From: Aerococcaceae bacterium zg-1292
Lineage (GTDB): Bacteria; Bacillota; Bacilli; Lactobacillales; Aerococcaceae
Reading direction: 5' to 3'
Length of the DNA stretch: 64,000 nucleotides
Assembly: GCA_016126655.1 (NCBI GenBank)
Contig: CP065955.1
Location: 1,223,001-1,287,000, forward strand
Shown: in pieces, positions 35,784-44,123 of the stretch
How the letters are laid out: each line of letters begins with the position of its first letter
Position numbering within the stretch: the first letter of the stretch is position 1
Notes under the pieces: generated by a model
Seen by the model: only the letters and a program-made list of their open reading frames with translations
What the model was told of the DNA's origin: nothing
The model's database searches: none
Program-made: the position numbers and the translations under genes

Positions 35784-35895
35784 CCTCCTTGTTTTGGTTC
35801 TAACTCACTGAAGCAACTTAATTTTATCTAGCGTTTGAAGCATTTACTGCACTGCAACGGAATTTATCATTACATAGCCGCTCAATGTCACGCTT
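35784..35895 (-). repeat. Dispersed intergenic repeat, degenerate copy 9
   Basis: Between the HAD stop and ftsY. On the minus strand AACAAAGCGTGACATTGAGC resembles a left box, and TTCAGTGAGTTAGAACC with AAAACAAGGAGG a right box ending in the ftsY ribosome site. The central CTGGAG motif is lost. Confidence 0.45.
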
Positions 35896-35898
35896 TGT

Positions 35899-36708
35899 TT
35901 ACTTAATATAGTGGTAAATAGCTTGCGCGACACCATTATTATCATTCGATGCAGTTATATATTGTGCAGCTTCTTTAACTGAATCTACGGCATTTTCCAT
36001 TGCTACACCTATACCTGCTGCTTCAATCATGGTTAAATCATTTTCCTGGTCCCCAATGGCCATTAAATCTTGTGCATCAATGTGTAAGTAGTTCGCCAAT
36101 TCTAATAAAATATTACCTTTTGTGACTGATTTTTCGACGATTTCCAATAAATTTGTCCGCGACTTAAAGACAGAATAGTCAATTAAAAACATTTCCGGAA
36201 TTAATTTAATTTGCTGGTTTAAATAATCTGGTTCGCAACAAATGACAAACTTATTGAATTCATGCTCTACATCAAACTCATCAAAGTTCATAAAACGTGT
36301 CGCTAAATTTTTTCGCTCATCTAAGTAAACAGATGGATGATTTTCAGGATATTGATGTGGTTCATAAACGAATGATTGGTCAATCAGATTGAGCGGTAGC
36401 GCCAATTGCTGTGTTAAATCATCCCAACGCTTCAAATCATGCGTCGTTAATATGTGTTGCTTAATAATTTCGCCATCGGCAGCTTTTTGAACAAGACCGC
36501 CATTAAATGTAATAATAAAATCATCTTCAGAATTTAGTCCTATTTCAGAGACAAAGTCTTTCATTGAGAAATACGGACGTCCTGTACAAATTACAATTTT
36601 TACACCTTTTTGATGTGCAAAATGTAATGCTTCAATATTTTCTTTTGTAATCAGACCTTGATTATTTAACAATGTGCCGTCCAAATCAATTGCGATAAGT
36701 CTTACCAT
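35899..36708 (-). CDS. Cof-type HAD phosphatase
   Basis: 269 residues. Motif I DLDGTLLNNQG, motif II VICTGR, motif III lysine and motif IV MAIGDQENDLTMIEAAG mark a type IIB HAD hydrolase acting on small phosphorylated sugars or cofactors; substrate unknown. Cof-type HAD genes often precede ftsY in streptococci and relatives. AAAGGA lies upstream of ATG 36708. Its likely promoter (extended -10 TGATATAAT at 36802-36794, minus strand) falls inside the left copy of the IS target duplication. Confidence 0.87.
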   Translation of the reverse strand: MVRLIAIDLDGTLLNNQGLITKENIEALHFAHQKGVKIVICTGRPYFSMKDFVSEIGLNSEDDFIITFNGGLVQKAADGEIIKQHILTTHDLKRWDDLTQQLALPLNLIDQSFVYEPHQYPENHPSVYLDERKNLATRFMNFDEFDVEHEFNKFVICCEPDYLNQQIKLIPEMFLIDYSVFKSRTNLLEIVEKSVTKGNILLELANYLHIDAQDLMAIGDQENDLTMIEAAGIGVAMENAVDSVKEAAQYITASNDNNGVAQAIYHYIK

Positions 36709-36954
36709 ATATTTTGTCCTTTCTATCTATTAAGAAAAACAAGCTTTTCTATTACTTATTTAACAGTGAGTTTCTTAATATTCTACTAGTTTGATTATAT
36801 CAAAAATATACCGCTACTTCCATCGTTGGTTGTAAGACTTATGAAAATTCGCTTAATAATACAGACCAATCAATCCTTCGAATGAGTAAGAGCGAAACAT
36901 CAATTGTCGAAGCGATTCAAACGATATAATCAAAAAATAGTTGAAAGGTGAAAA

Positions 36955-36995
36955 ACAAAAAGACTATGCGTTCATTATTAACACCGCATAGTCTC
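36955..36995 (-). terminator. Terminator of the FabK-like gene, duplicated left copy
   Basis: On the minus strand AGACTATGCG pairs with CGCATAGTCT, followed by TTTTTG. It is a duplicated copy separated from its gene by the insertion sequence. Confidence 0.8.
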
Positions 36996-37003
36996 CTTAC
37001 ATT

Positions 37004-37067
37004 TTATATATTTGTCAGTTTGTCAAATACACTTCTTGCTTCAGTCATAATTTCAGCAATAATTACT
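37004..37067 (-). pseudogene. Duplicated 3' end of the FabK-like gene
   Basis: The last 20 codons and stop of the gene at 39333-40265 are repeated here through the target duplication; no start is present. Confidence 0.85.
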
Positions 37068-37216
37068 CGGGAGTTTGACACTTGTAAAAACATCCTGCCC
37101 TCCACAAACGCTGTCACAAGGCTTTTTTTTTGCACTTTTTTTGTCAATCTTTAGTTTTACCTATTGCGTACATAACGTACACTATGGTATAATGGATATT
37201 AAAAGGAGGCATTTTT

Positions 37217-39031
37217 ATGCGAGTTCGAACAGTCAAATCTTCTAATGGTTCCATTTATTATGCAGTTATCCGAGATATAAAGAAAGAAAATGGTAAACGC
37301 TCTACACAAATTGTTGAGAATTTAGGTAGTCATAAAAAGCTTCTTCAAGAGCACCCTGAAATGGATCCAATGGATTACGCCAAACAAGTAGCGCGTGAAC
37401 TAACGGAAAAAGAAAATGAAGGTAAAATCACCTTCATTCACCAATATGACACGAAAAGATTGATTAAACTCGGCGAGTCCAACGGTTTTGATGTAGGTCA
37501 ACTTTTCCTAGATAAAATATTTTACGAGCTTAAACTCGATAAGTTATGTAAGACACTCAAAGGCTCGTCTAAGATTAGCTTTGATTTAACTGCCATCTTA
37601 AAAATGTTGATATCCACTCGCATTCTTTACCCAGGATCTAAACGTAGTTTCCTTACCTTAGCTAAGAACTATTTAACACCTCCTGATATTGATCTACATC
37701 AAATCTATCGAGGGTTAGATCTACTCTCTAAGAACATGGAAAAAATACAACAACACGCTTACCTGGCAAGTAAAGAGGTTGTAAAACGCGATACTCAGGT
37801 GCTTTTTTACGATTGCACGAACTATTTCTTTGAAATTGAAGAGGAAGATAATTTTCGTAAATATGGAGTGAGTAAAGAACATCGCCCAAACCCTATTATC
37901 CAAATGGGATTGTTTATGGACGGATCTGGTATGCCACTAGCTTTCTCGCTCTTTGAAGGGAATAAAAATGAAATCAACTCTCTTAAGCCGATAGAGAAGC
38001 AAATCATTAAAGATTTTGAATTGTCTGATCTTATTGTCTGTACGGATGCAGGATTGAGTTCCTTTGCGAACAAACGATTTAATAGTCTCCAAAACCGTCA
38101 CTATATTACGACGCATTCCATTAAAAAAATGAAAAGGGATCTCGCTGAATGGGCATTAAGTCCAGAGGGGTGGAAGATTTTTGATGGCGATTCAACAACA
38201 AAGAAAAAAGATAAAATGCTCTATCATCTTGATGATGTCAACAGACAAATTCAAGCCTATCGTGACGGAAAGACCTCTCCTGAAGGATTACGATTAATGA
38301 ATGCGACTTTTTATAAGGAATCTTGGGAACGGAGAGAACTTAGTCCCGAGGAAAAACAACATCATCTTAAACCATTTGAAGAACGCTATATTGTCACATA
38401 TTCTCCAAAATATCAACAGTATCAAGCAAATATTCGAGAAAGACAAATTAATCGGGCTTTGAAAAAATTAGAACAAACAGATCCGATGAAAAACACTAAT
38501 CCCCATTCGCCTAATCGGTTCGTTAAAACGGAGTATGTAACAGAAAATGGGGAAGTAGTGAAGCTAATTTATCGAATCAATCAAGAAGCCATAGATAAAG
38601 AAGCGCAATATGATGGATTTTATTGCGTCGCAACCAATTTAGAAAGTTCGATCGAATCAATTGTTGGTATCAATAAACAACGTTGGGAAATTGAAGAGTG
38701 TTTCCGAATTTTAAAGACTGAATTTAAAAGTCGTCCGGTATATTTAAGTCGCGAGAATCGCATTCGTGCTCATTTTTTGACATGTTTCCTTTCATTATTG
38801 GTTTATCGAATTTTGGAACAACGGATGAAGGACTATACTGTTAGTGAGATTATACAAACATTGCGTGGGATGAGGATTGCAAAAATAGCCGAAGAAGCTT
38901 TTGTACCACAGTATACACGCACCGAGATTACTGATAAATTACATGAAATCAGTGGCTTCAGAACAGATTATGAATTCATAGAGAAAAAATCTTTTAAAAA
39001 AATTGAAAGACAGATAAAATCGGGGAAATAG
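37217..39031 (+). CDS. IS1634-family transposase
   Basis: 604 residues, DDE transposase of the IS4 superfamily. First aspartate in LFYDCTNYFFEIEEED (about residue 198), second in IVCTDAGLSSFANKRF (about 276), and the glutamate in RWEIEECFRILKTEF (about 495, the YREK-like region). The length and the long insertion between the second D and E are typical of IS1634 proteins. AGGAGG precedes the ATG at good spacing. The ORF is intact, so the element is probably still active. Confidence 0.93.
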   Translation: MRVRTVKSSNGSIYYAVIRDIKKENGKRSTQIVENLGSHKKLLQEHPEMDPMDYAKQVARELTEKENEGKITFIHQYDTKRLIKLGESNGFDVGQLFLDKIFYELKLDKLCKTLKGSSKISFDLTAILKMLISTRILYPGSKRSFLTLAKNYLTPPDIDLHQIYRGLDLLSKNMEKIQQHAYLASKEVVKRDTQVLFYDCTNYFFEIEEEDNFRKYGVSKEHRPNPIIQMGLFMDGSGMPLAFSLFEGNKNEINSLKPIEKQIIKDFELSDLIVCTDAGLSSFANKRFNSLQNRHYITTHSIKKMKRDLAEWALSPEGWKIFDGDSTTKKKDKMLYHLDDVNRQIQAYRDGKTSPEGLRLMNATFYKESWERRELSPEEKQHHLKPFEERYIVTYSPKYQQYQANIRERQINRALKKLEQTDPMKNTNPHSPNRFVKTEYVTENGEVVKLIYRINQEAIDKEAQYDGFYCVATNLESSIESIVGINKQRWEIEECFRILKTEFKSRPVYLSRENRIRAHFLTCFLSLLVYRILEQRMKDYTVSEIIQTLRGMRIAKIAEEAFVPQYTRTEITDKLHEISGFRTDYEFIEKKSFKKIERQIKSGK

Positions 39032-39056
39032 TACGCATTTTCGCACAATTCAATTA

Positions 39057-39095
39057 CCCTCTAAAACGTTGATATATCAACGTTTTAGAGGGTTT
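39057..39095 (+). terminator. Terminator of the transposase gene
   Basis: A perfect 36-bp palindrome (CCCTCTAAAACGTTGATA and its reverse complement) followed by TTTTCTGCTTTTTT just inside the right IS end. Confidence 0.85.
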
Positions 39096-39121
39096 TCTGC
39101 TTTTTTAAGTGTCAAAGACGG

Positions 39122-39396
39122 GATTATATCAAAAATATACCGCTACTTCCATCGTTGGTTGTAAGACTTATGAAAATTCGCTTAATAATACAGACCAATC
39201 AATCCTTCGAATGAGTAAGAGCGAAACATCAATTGTCGAAGCGATTCAAACGATATAATCAAAAAATAGTTGAAAGGTGAAAAACAAAAAGACTATGCGT
39301 TCATTATTAACACCGCATAGTCTCCTTACATTTTATATATTTGTCAGTTTGTCAAATACACTTCTTGCTTCAGTCATAATTTCAGCAATAATTACT
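39122..39396 (+). repeat. 275-bp direct repeat, right copy (IS target duplication)
   Basis: Identical to 36793-37067. It includes the functional terminator and the last 64 bases of the FabK-like gene, so this gene stayed whole after the insertion. It also carries a second copy of the HAD promoter, now pointing into the IS. Confidence 0.93.
39284..39324 (-). terminator. Terminator of the FabK-like gene
   Basis: On the minus strand AGACTATGCG and CGCATAGTCT form a 10-bp stem with TTTTTG after it, 9 bases beyond the stop codon. Confidence 0.85.
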
Positions 39397-40265
39397 TTAG
39401 TTGGACGGATACTTGATACATGTCCAGCAATTTGCCCAGCCATCAATGAACCATTATCTATATCACCGTCTTTAACTGCTTTAGACAGTGCACCCATTGT
39501 CATTTCTTCCAATTCATGACGTGAAATATCTTGGTTTTCTAGCGCTAAATATTTATCTGTTAATTGATTGCGTAAACAACGAACAGGTGCACCTAGTTTG
39601 CGACCTGTGACAACGGTAGAGGTATCGATGGAGTCTAGAATTGCTTGCTTGTACGCGTCAGCAATCGGACATTCCTCCGCTGCTAAAAATACCGTTCCCA
39701 TCTGCACACCTTCAGCCCCTAATGCCATTGCTGCTACAAAACCATAGCCATCGGCAATACCGCCAGCACATACTACAGGTATATCAACATTTGCAGCTAC
39801 TTGCCGTGTTAATGGCATCGTTGTCATTTCACCGATATGCCCCCCTGCTTCCATCCCTTCTGCAACAACGGCATCACACCCTAATTCTTGCATTTTTAAT
39901 GCTAATTTCACTGATGGGATGACTGGTATAACAATAATCCCAGCATCTTTTAAGCGCGGCATGTATGGTTTCGGTGTCCCTGCACCGGTCGTGACCACTT
40001 TTACACCTTCTTCAATAAGTACTTCAACTATTTCTGCAACATTTTCCATCATTAACATCAAATTGACCGCAAATGGTTTATCTGTTAAAGCTTTTGTTTT
40101 ACGAATTTCGTCACGAACTTCGTCTGCAGTCAAACCACCCGACGCTAAAATACCTAATCCTCCAGCATTAGACACCGCACTTACTAATTGATGACGTGAA
40201 ATTTGGGCCATTGCTCCTTGAAAAATCGGGTATTTAATACCTAATAACTCAGTAATACGATTCAT
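39333..40265 (-). CDS. fabK: FabK-like enoyl-ACP reductase / nitronate monooxygenase family
   Basis: 310 residues, FMN-dependent TIM barrel. PIFQGAMAQISRHQLVSAVS, GVKVVTTGAGTPKPYM, EGMEAGGHIGEMTTM, VCAGGIADGYGF and GSLMAGQIAG match FabK (enoyl-ACP reductase II of fatty acid synthesis) closely; nitronate monooxygenases share the fold. It is not inside a fab cluster, though a hotdog thioesterase gene lies upstream. GGAG is 8 bases before the ATG. Its 3' end lies within the IS target duplication and is intact. Confidence 0.75.
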   Translation of the reverse strand: MNRITELLGIKYPIFQGAMAQISRHQLVSAVSNAGGLGILASGGLTADEVRDEIRKTKALTDKPFAVNLMLMMENVAEIVEVLIEEGVKVVTTGAGTPKPYMPRLKDAGIIVIPVIPSVKLALKMQELGCDAVVAEGMEAGGHIGEMTTMPLTRQVAANVDIPVVCAGGIADGYGFVAAMALGAEGVQMGTVFLAAEECPIADAYKQAILDSIDTSTVVTGRKLGAPVRCLRNQLTDKYLALENQDISRHELEEMTMGALSKAVKDGDIDNGSLMAGQIAGHVSSIRPTKVIIAEIMTEARSVFDKLTNI

Positions 40266-40285
40266 AATTATTGCTCCATAAATCC

Positions 40286-40299
40286 TATACAGCTGTATA
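40286..40299. promoter_or_regulatory. Perfect 14-bp palindrome in the FabK-like leader
   Basis: TATACAGCTGTATA lies 20 bases upstream of the FabK-like ATG on the minus strand, between a first Shine-Dalgarno-like AAAGGAG and the one that serves the gene. It may be an operator; its binding protein is unknown. Confidence 0.35.
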
Positions 40300-40542
40300 C
40301 AATTTATGTCTCCTTTCTAAATAATTTTCCTGCCTCTCGACATCTATGATTACAATAAGCTATTTAATATTTCCATCAATAGCAATAATCGTTATATACT
40401 TTTAGTCTATTCTATCCCCTTTAACTTTTCAATCAATAATCAGTAAATTAAACATTATAATTTTTTATAGTGTTTAGTAGTAAAGGTAATAGATAGTGTT
40501 AGAAAAATATATTCTGTTTCGAAAGATGGTGGTTATCGTTTC

Positions 40543-41028
40543 TTACATCGTATCTTTTACGGCAACAGCAATCATTCTTGCAATTGCTCGGATTTCCCCT
40601 GCGGCTTCCATATTCATCAATACAATCACCTTTCGCTCGGTTATTTCCTCCATTTCAGATATAATCGTTACTTCCTCATTTATTGGCAACGGCTTTTTAA
40701 AATCAATTTCTAATCTTGCAGTAATATAGCGACCGATAACGGTATCTCGCGTTAATTCATGACCTTTTGCTTGATGGGCAAACCATGCTGCCGATGCTGT
40801 GCCATGGCAATCAAAAAGCATTGCTATCATACCACCAAAAACATTTTCAGGCACGCCACCAGTGTATTGATTATCTGGTGTATAGGTAGAAACACAATGG
40901 TAACCGTCGAGACTAGGATATGTCTTTAAATGTAAACCGTGATGATTTTGTGGACCACAACCATAACAATGTTGAAATTTATCACCATAGGTGTCTTGGA
41001 TTGCGATATTTTTATTGGCTATAAGCAT
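40543..41028 (-). CDS. Hotdog-fold (PaaI-like) thioesterase
   Basis: 161 residues. FQHCYGCGPQNHHGLHLKTYP at the N-terminus (cysteines may bind metal), then a single hotdog domain with ENVFGGMIAMLFDCHGTASAA, whose G-G-x-x-A-x-x-x-D pattern is the catalytic helix of PaaI-type thioesterases, and RLEIDFKKPLPINEEVTI. It probably hydrolyses acyl-CoA or acyl-ACP; substrate unknown. AAAGGA precedes the ATG. It may be co-regulated with the FabK-like gene 277 bases downstream. Confidence 0.82.
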   Translation of the reverse strand: MLIANKNIAIQDTYGDKFQHCYGCGPQNHHGLHLKTYPSLDGYHCVSTYTPDNQYTGGVPENVFGGMIAMLFDCHGTASAAWFAHQAKGHELTRDTVIGRYITARLEIDFKKPLPINEEVTIISEMEEITERKVIVLMNMEAAGEIRAIARMIAVAVKDTM

Positions 41029-41157
41029 GAAAATATTCCTTTCTATAGAGTGGGCAATTATTCAAATTTTTCAATAATCTGAATTATCAATTTACCAGAG
41101 CTGTTAACTTTTAGCTAACCGTAGCTAATTACGACTGACAAGTACAAGTGGTTTTTT

Positions 41158-41625
41158 CTACGACAAATCTTTCTTCACTAAGATGATTTCATTGGTACGA
41201 TAGACTTCAGAAAATCCGTGTTTTAAAAATAAATTTACAGATGGATTATCAATTGCTAAATCATCATAAAGTTCAGTTATACCATGTTGTTTAGCTGCAG
41301 CACAAAGCAAAGTCAGTCCTTGACTACCATAACCTTTTCTTCGATACTTTGAATGAATAATGATATCTGCTACAAATCCATCATATTCTTTAACAAAATG
41401 ATAGGCAATTTCACCAACAAAATTACCCGATTCATCTTGTAAATACCGATAGTAGTGTTGGCTTTCATCACCTGTCATCCATGCATCATACCAGTTCTGC
41501 CACTGTTCTTTGGGAAACGGAATTGTTCCACCCCATGCGTGATTATAAGCCATTGTCTCTTCGTCTGCCATCATTTGTTGTTTGAACCATAATTCTTCGA
41601 TTGATGGTTTCACTGTATTTAGCAT
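41158..41625 (-). CDS. GNAT-family N-acetyltransferase
   Basis: 155 residues. The acetyl-CoA loop is in IIIHSKYRRKGYGSQGLTLL (R-R-K-G-Y-G), followed by NPSVNLFLKHGFSEVYR, the usual GNAT C-terminus. The tryptophan-rich N-terminal half (WGGTIPFPKEQWQNWYDAW) probably shapes the acceptor site. Substrate unknown. AGAGGTG precedes the ATG. Appears monocistronic. Confidence 0.85.
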   Translation of the reverse strand: MLNTVKPSIEELWFKQQMMADEETMAYNHAWGGTIPFPKEQWQNWYDAWMTGDESQHYYRYLQDESGNFVGEIAYHFVKEYDGFVADIIIHSKYRRKGYGSQGLTLLCAAAKQHGITELYDDLAIDNPSVNLFLKHGFSEVYRTNEIILVKKDLS

Positions 41626-41962
41626 CGTTTCACCTCTCGTATTTATTCATATGATATTATTCCACGAAGTTTAGCTACGAATCTTTTACTCATTTTTACT
41701 TTCTAAGCGTAAAATGCTGTCTCAAATCGATTGCCAAACACAAAATTTAATCACCATTATCTGCATACTCCACTAATACAGGATATATTCCTTTTTATAA
41801 CCAGGAAAAGTTTTCAAAATTTAGCGCTTCAATTTGAAAACTTTTTGAGAAAATGCATCCTAATGAACCGTATCGTATGATGAGTTCTGTTTAACTTTAT
41901 TCATATTTTATCACACTGTCCTGTTCGATGGAATGGTAATGTTTTCATAGTGAGATGAGAAT
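41626..41962. other. Intergenic stretch with one long palindrome
   Basis: No gene seen in about 340 bases. AAAAGTTTTCAAA-ATT and AAT-TTGAAAACTTTT (41806-41845) form a near-perfect stem of about 16 bp with a short GC-rich loop, followed by T; it may be a terminator or a processing hairpin, but no plus-strand gene precedes it. Confidence 0.45.
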
Positions 41963-42006
41963 TATAAAAAACAGAGGGCTTCTATGTCTGTCCATGGAAG
42001 TCCTCT
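41963..42006 (-). terminator. Terminator of the ABC exporter operon
   Basis: On the minus strand AGAGGACTTCCATG pairs with CATAGAAGCCCTCT (two mismatches), followed by GTTTTTTATAA, 8 bases after the permease stop. Confidence 0.85.
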
Positions 42007-42014
42007 ATCACATC

Positions 42015-42782
42015 TTATGATATCTCTTTTCGATTTAACACCCAAATGGCACAAATAATGCAAATAAATGTTAATCCAAACGTCGTTAAAACGGGAATAT
42101 GGTAATCGGTTAATACAGTACCCTTAATAATCAATAAAGGTCTTTGTAACAGAGCAATTGGCAAATACCTTAAGACATCCTCCTTGAGTGAAAGAATAAA
42201 TTGTATCAAAACACTCAAAGCAACAAATACTAATGCACCAATGACATTGTCTGTTACCACACTACCTAAAAGCTCTAGTGAGATAATCGATATGCCAAAG
42301 ATAAATGGAAGCAATGCTGCGGTCAAAATCGTTTGAAACGAAATACTAGTATCAAAAAAATATTTTGTATAACCAAATGCTATCAAAAAACTCATCGCGT
42401 AAGCACTTGTCCAAATCAACAATTCAGAAAAAAATTTGGATAACACTACATTAAATCTAGGTAAACCTTTTGACAATAAGTTAATTAATGTTCCTTTTTG
42501 AATCTCATTCGTCATGTGTGTACTAAATATAATCACTAAACCAAATAATCCTAGCTGATTGATATTCTTAAAAAATTGTTGCCAGGAGTCTTTTTCCATA
42601 GGTGGCGGCAATTTAAAATCAATCCCCTCAGCAGCTAACGATTTTAATATTATAGGCATTAATTTGGCCGACAATGGGCTAATTAAACCAATAAAGATAA
42701 ATAAAACAAACATTGATAACAACTTCTTGGTACGAATAGTTTCTAACAATTCTTTTTTTAGCAATGAAATAAATATTTTCAT
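42015..42782 (-). CDS. ABC-2 type transporter permease (YxlG-like)
   Basis: 255 residues, six predicted membrane segments, starting with KELLETIRTKKLLSMFVLF, typical of ABC-2 permeases. With the upstream ATPase and the small PLDc_N protein it gives the order of B. subtilis yxlE-yxlF-yxlG. Substrate unknown; related systems are linked to cell-envelope stress or peptide resistance. Start overlaps the ATPase stop (ATGA). Confidence 0.85.
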   Translation of the reverse strand: MKIFISLLKKELLETIRTKKLLSMFVLFIFIGLISPLSAKLMPIILKSLAAEGIDFKLPPPMEKDSWQQFFKNINQLGLFGLVIIFSTHMTNEIQKGTLINLLSKGLPRFNVVLSKFFSELLIWTSAYAMSFLIAFGYTKYFFDTSISFQTILTAALLPFIFGISIISLELLGSVVTDNVIGALVFVALSVLIQFILSLKEDVLRYLPIALLQRPLLIIKGTVLTDYHIPVLTTFGLTFICIICAIWVLNRKEIS

Positions 42783-43693
42783 GACTGGATGACCTCCATA
42801 AAAATATTTTCTAACGTTGGTTCATTCACACTATATTCAAGCGGCACAATATTCTCTGCATAAAGTTCATGCAATAGAATCAGCGCATTCTCTTCAGTTG
42901 ACTCTCCCGAAAAAATCAACGTATCCCCCTCTTCTTCAAAACTCATTGTTGTAATCATTGGGTTATGCTTGAATTGATTTAACTCTTTGAATGTTTTAAA
43001 TTTAATGATTATTTCATTCATTTGTTTCATTTTTTTCAACTCATCAATGGAACCTTCTAACACATTTTTACCGCCATCTAACACAACCACATAATCACAG
43101 ATAGATTCAACATCTGATAATATGTGCGTCGAAAAGACGACGGTAGTGGTAGATTTTATTTTTCTCAAAATATCCAGTATTTCTTTTCTTCCTATTGGAT
43201 CAAGAGCCGAAGTAGGCTCATCACAAATCAGTAGTTTCGGACTATTCATGAGTGCTTGTGCAATACCTAAACGTTGTTTCATACCACGAGAGAAGCCTTG
43301 AATTCTTTTTTCAACCTTATTTAATCCAACTAATTCTAGTAATTCATCGCTCTTTTGAATAATTTCACTATTACTAAGGCCAGTAATGGCACCACATAAT
43401 TGTAGATACTCTTTTGGTGTCATATAACCATAAAACTCCGGTACATCTGGTAGATAACCGATAAAACGATTGGTATTCGTTTGCCCATATTGTACTTGTT
43501 CTCCGAAAACTTCAATCGTACCTTTATCTCTCCTTAAAAAACCGAGAATCGTTTTCATTGTCGTCGTCTTACCAGCCCCATTTTTACCCAAAAAGCCAAA
43601 AATAGTATTTTCAGGAATCCTAAAACTCAAACCATCAAGTACAACATGATTGCCATAAGATTTATGAAGATTCTCAATTTTTAGAGCATCCAT
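42779..43693 (-). CDS. ABC transporter ATP-binding protein (YxlF-like)
   Basis: About 304 residues. Walker A GKNGAGKTTT, signature SRGMKQRLGIAQAL, Walker B LLICDEPTSALDP, H-loop FSTHIL. The C-terminal ~80 residues form the regulatory extension common in ABC-2 exporters. ATG 43693 overlaps the TGA of the preceding small gene; AAGGA lies 9 bases upstream. Confidence 0.92.
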   Translation of the reverse strand: MDALKIENLHKSYGNHVVLDGLSFRIPENTIFGFLGKNGAGKTTTMKTILGFLRRDKGTIEVFGEQVQYGQTNTNRFIGYLPDVPEFYGYMTPKEYLQLCGAITGLSNSEIIQKSDELLELVGLNKVEKRIQGFSRGMKQRLGIAQALMNSPKLLICDEPTSALDPIGRKEILDILRKIKSTTTVVFSTHILSDVESICDYVVVLDGGKNVLEGSIDELKKMKQMNEIIIKFKTFKELNQFKHNPMITTMSFEEEGDTLIFSGESTEENALILLHELYAENIVPLEYSVNEPTLENIFMEVIQS

Positions 43694-43893
43694 CAATCAT
43701 TTTCCTTTCCGACGGTTAAATATAATATCGGTCCAATAATTTGTACTAACACAACAATAAGAATCCATAGCGCACGATTACCAAATTTATAACGTTCATG
43801 TTTTAGTACATGACTTAATGCATAAATCATCAATCCCAATTCTAAAATAACTATTGGTATGATGACAGGTAAAAATTCTTTAATACTTTCCAT
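43693..43893 (-). CDS. Small PLDc_N-family membrane protein (YxlE-like)
   Basis: About 66 residues with two membrane segments and the PLDc_N pattern (ALWILIVVLVQIIGPILYLTVGK). Such proteins are found before ABC-2 exporters as YxlE. ATG 43893 is chosen because AAAGGA lies 7 bases upstream; the ATG at 43902 touches that site. Confidence 0.8.
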   Translation of the reverse strand: MESIKEFLPVIIPIVILELGLMIYALSHVLKHERYKFGNRALWILIVVLVQIIGPILYLTVGKEND

Positions 43894-43959
43894 ATTAATC
43901 ATTCCTTTCTGAACTCCTGAGTCTGCTTTAATATTCCTTGTGAAAATAACGTTGACAGA

Positions 43960-44036
43960 ATAACATCTTGCTCCAGTGTTTCAAAGCAAAATTCCCATTT
44001 TCACTTCATGTTCTCCAGCAGTTTAAGCAAGGAGCC
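43960..44036 (-). repeat. Dispersed intergenic repeat, degenerate copy 10
   Basis: Two left-box-like segments on the minus strand: TTGCTTAAACTGCTGGAGAA and TTTTGCTTTGAAACACTGGA, separated by CATGAAGTGAAAATGG. They lie between the broken DUF2812 gene and the YxlE-like gene. Confidence 0.5.
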
Positions 44037-44123
44037 TAAAGATAATCTATATTTTTTCTGGTTAACGTTCTTGTATCGATACACGTTTTTGATATTTATA
44101 ATAGTTTCGATTGCTTGTGATTA

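Larger units (their letters stand above)
36793..37067 (+). repeat. 275-bp direct repeat, left copy (IS target duplication)
   Basis: Identical base for base to 39122-39396. It contains the likely HAD promoter at its left end, a spacer, the terminator of the FabK-like gene, and at its right end the last 64 bases of that gene (37004-37067, minus strand). The insertion sequence begins at the next base. Confidence 0.93.
37068..39121 (+). mobile_element. IS1634-family insertion sequence
   Basis: About 2054 bp between two identical 275-bp repeats. The ends are imperfect inverted repeats: CGGGAGTTTGACACTTGTAA on the left, and the reverse complement of the right end CCGTCTTTGACACTTAAAAA; the TTTGACACTT core is shared. 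It carries one transposase gene with its own promoter (TTGCGT, 18 bases, TATAAT near 37190) and a 36-bp palindromic terminator. IS1634 and IS1549 are known to create unusually long, variable target duplications, which fits. The flanks are identical, so the insertion is recent. Confidence 0.92.

Noticed and set aside
37068-37216. Possible extra small gene in the IS left end
   Set aside because: Only a short frame without ribosome site; the segment is the promoter and end of the insertion sequence.
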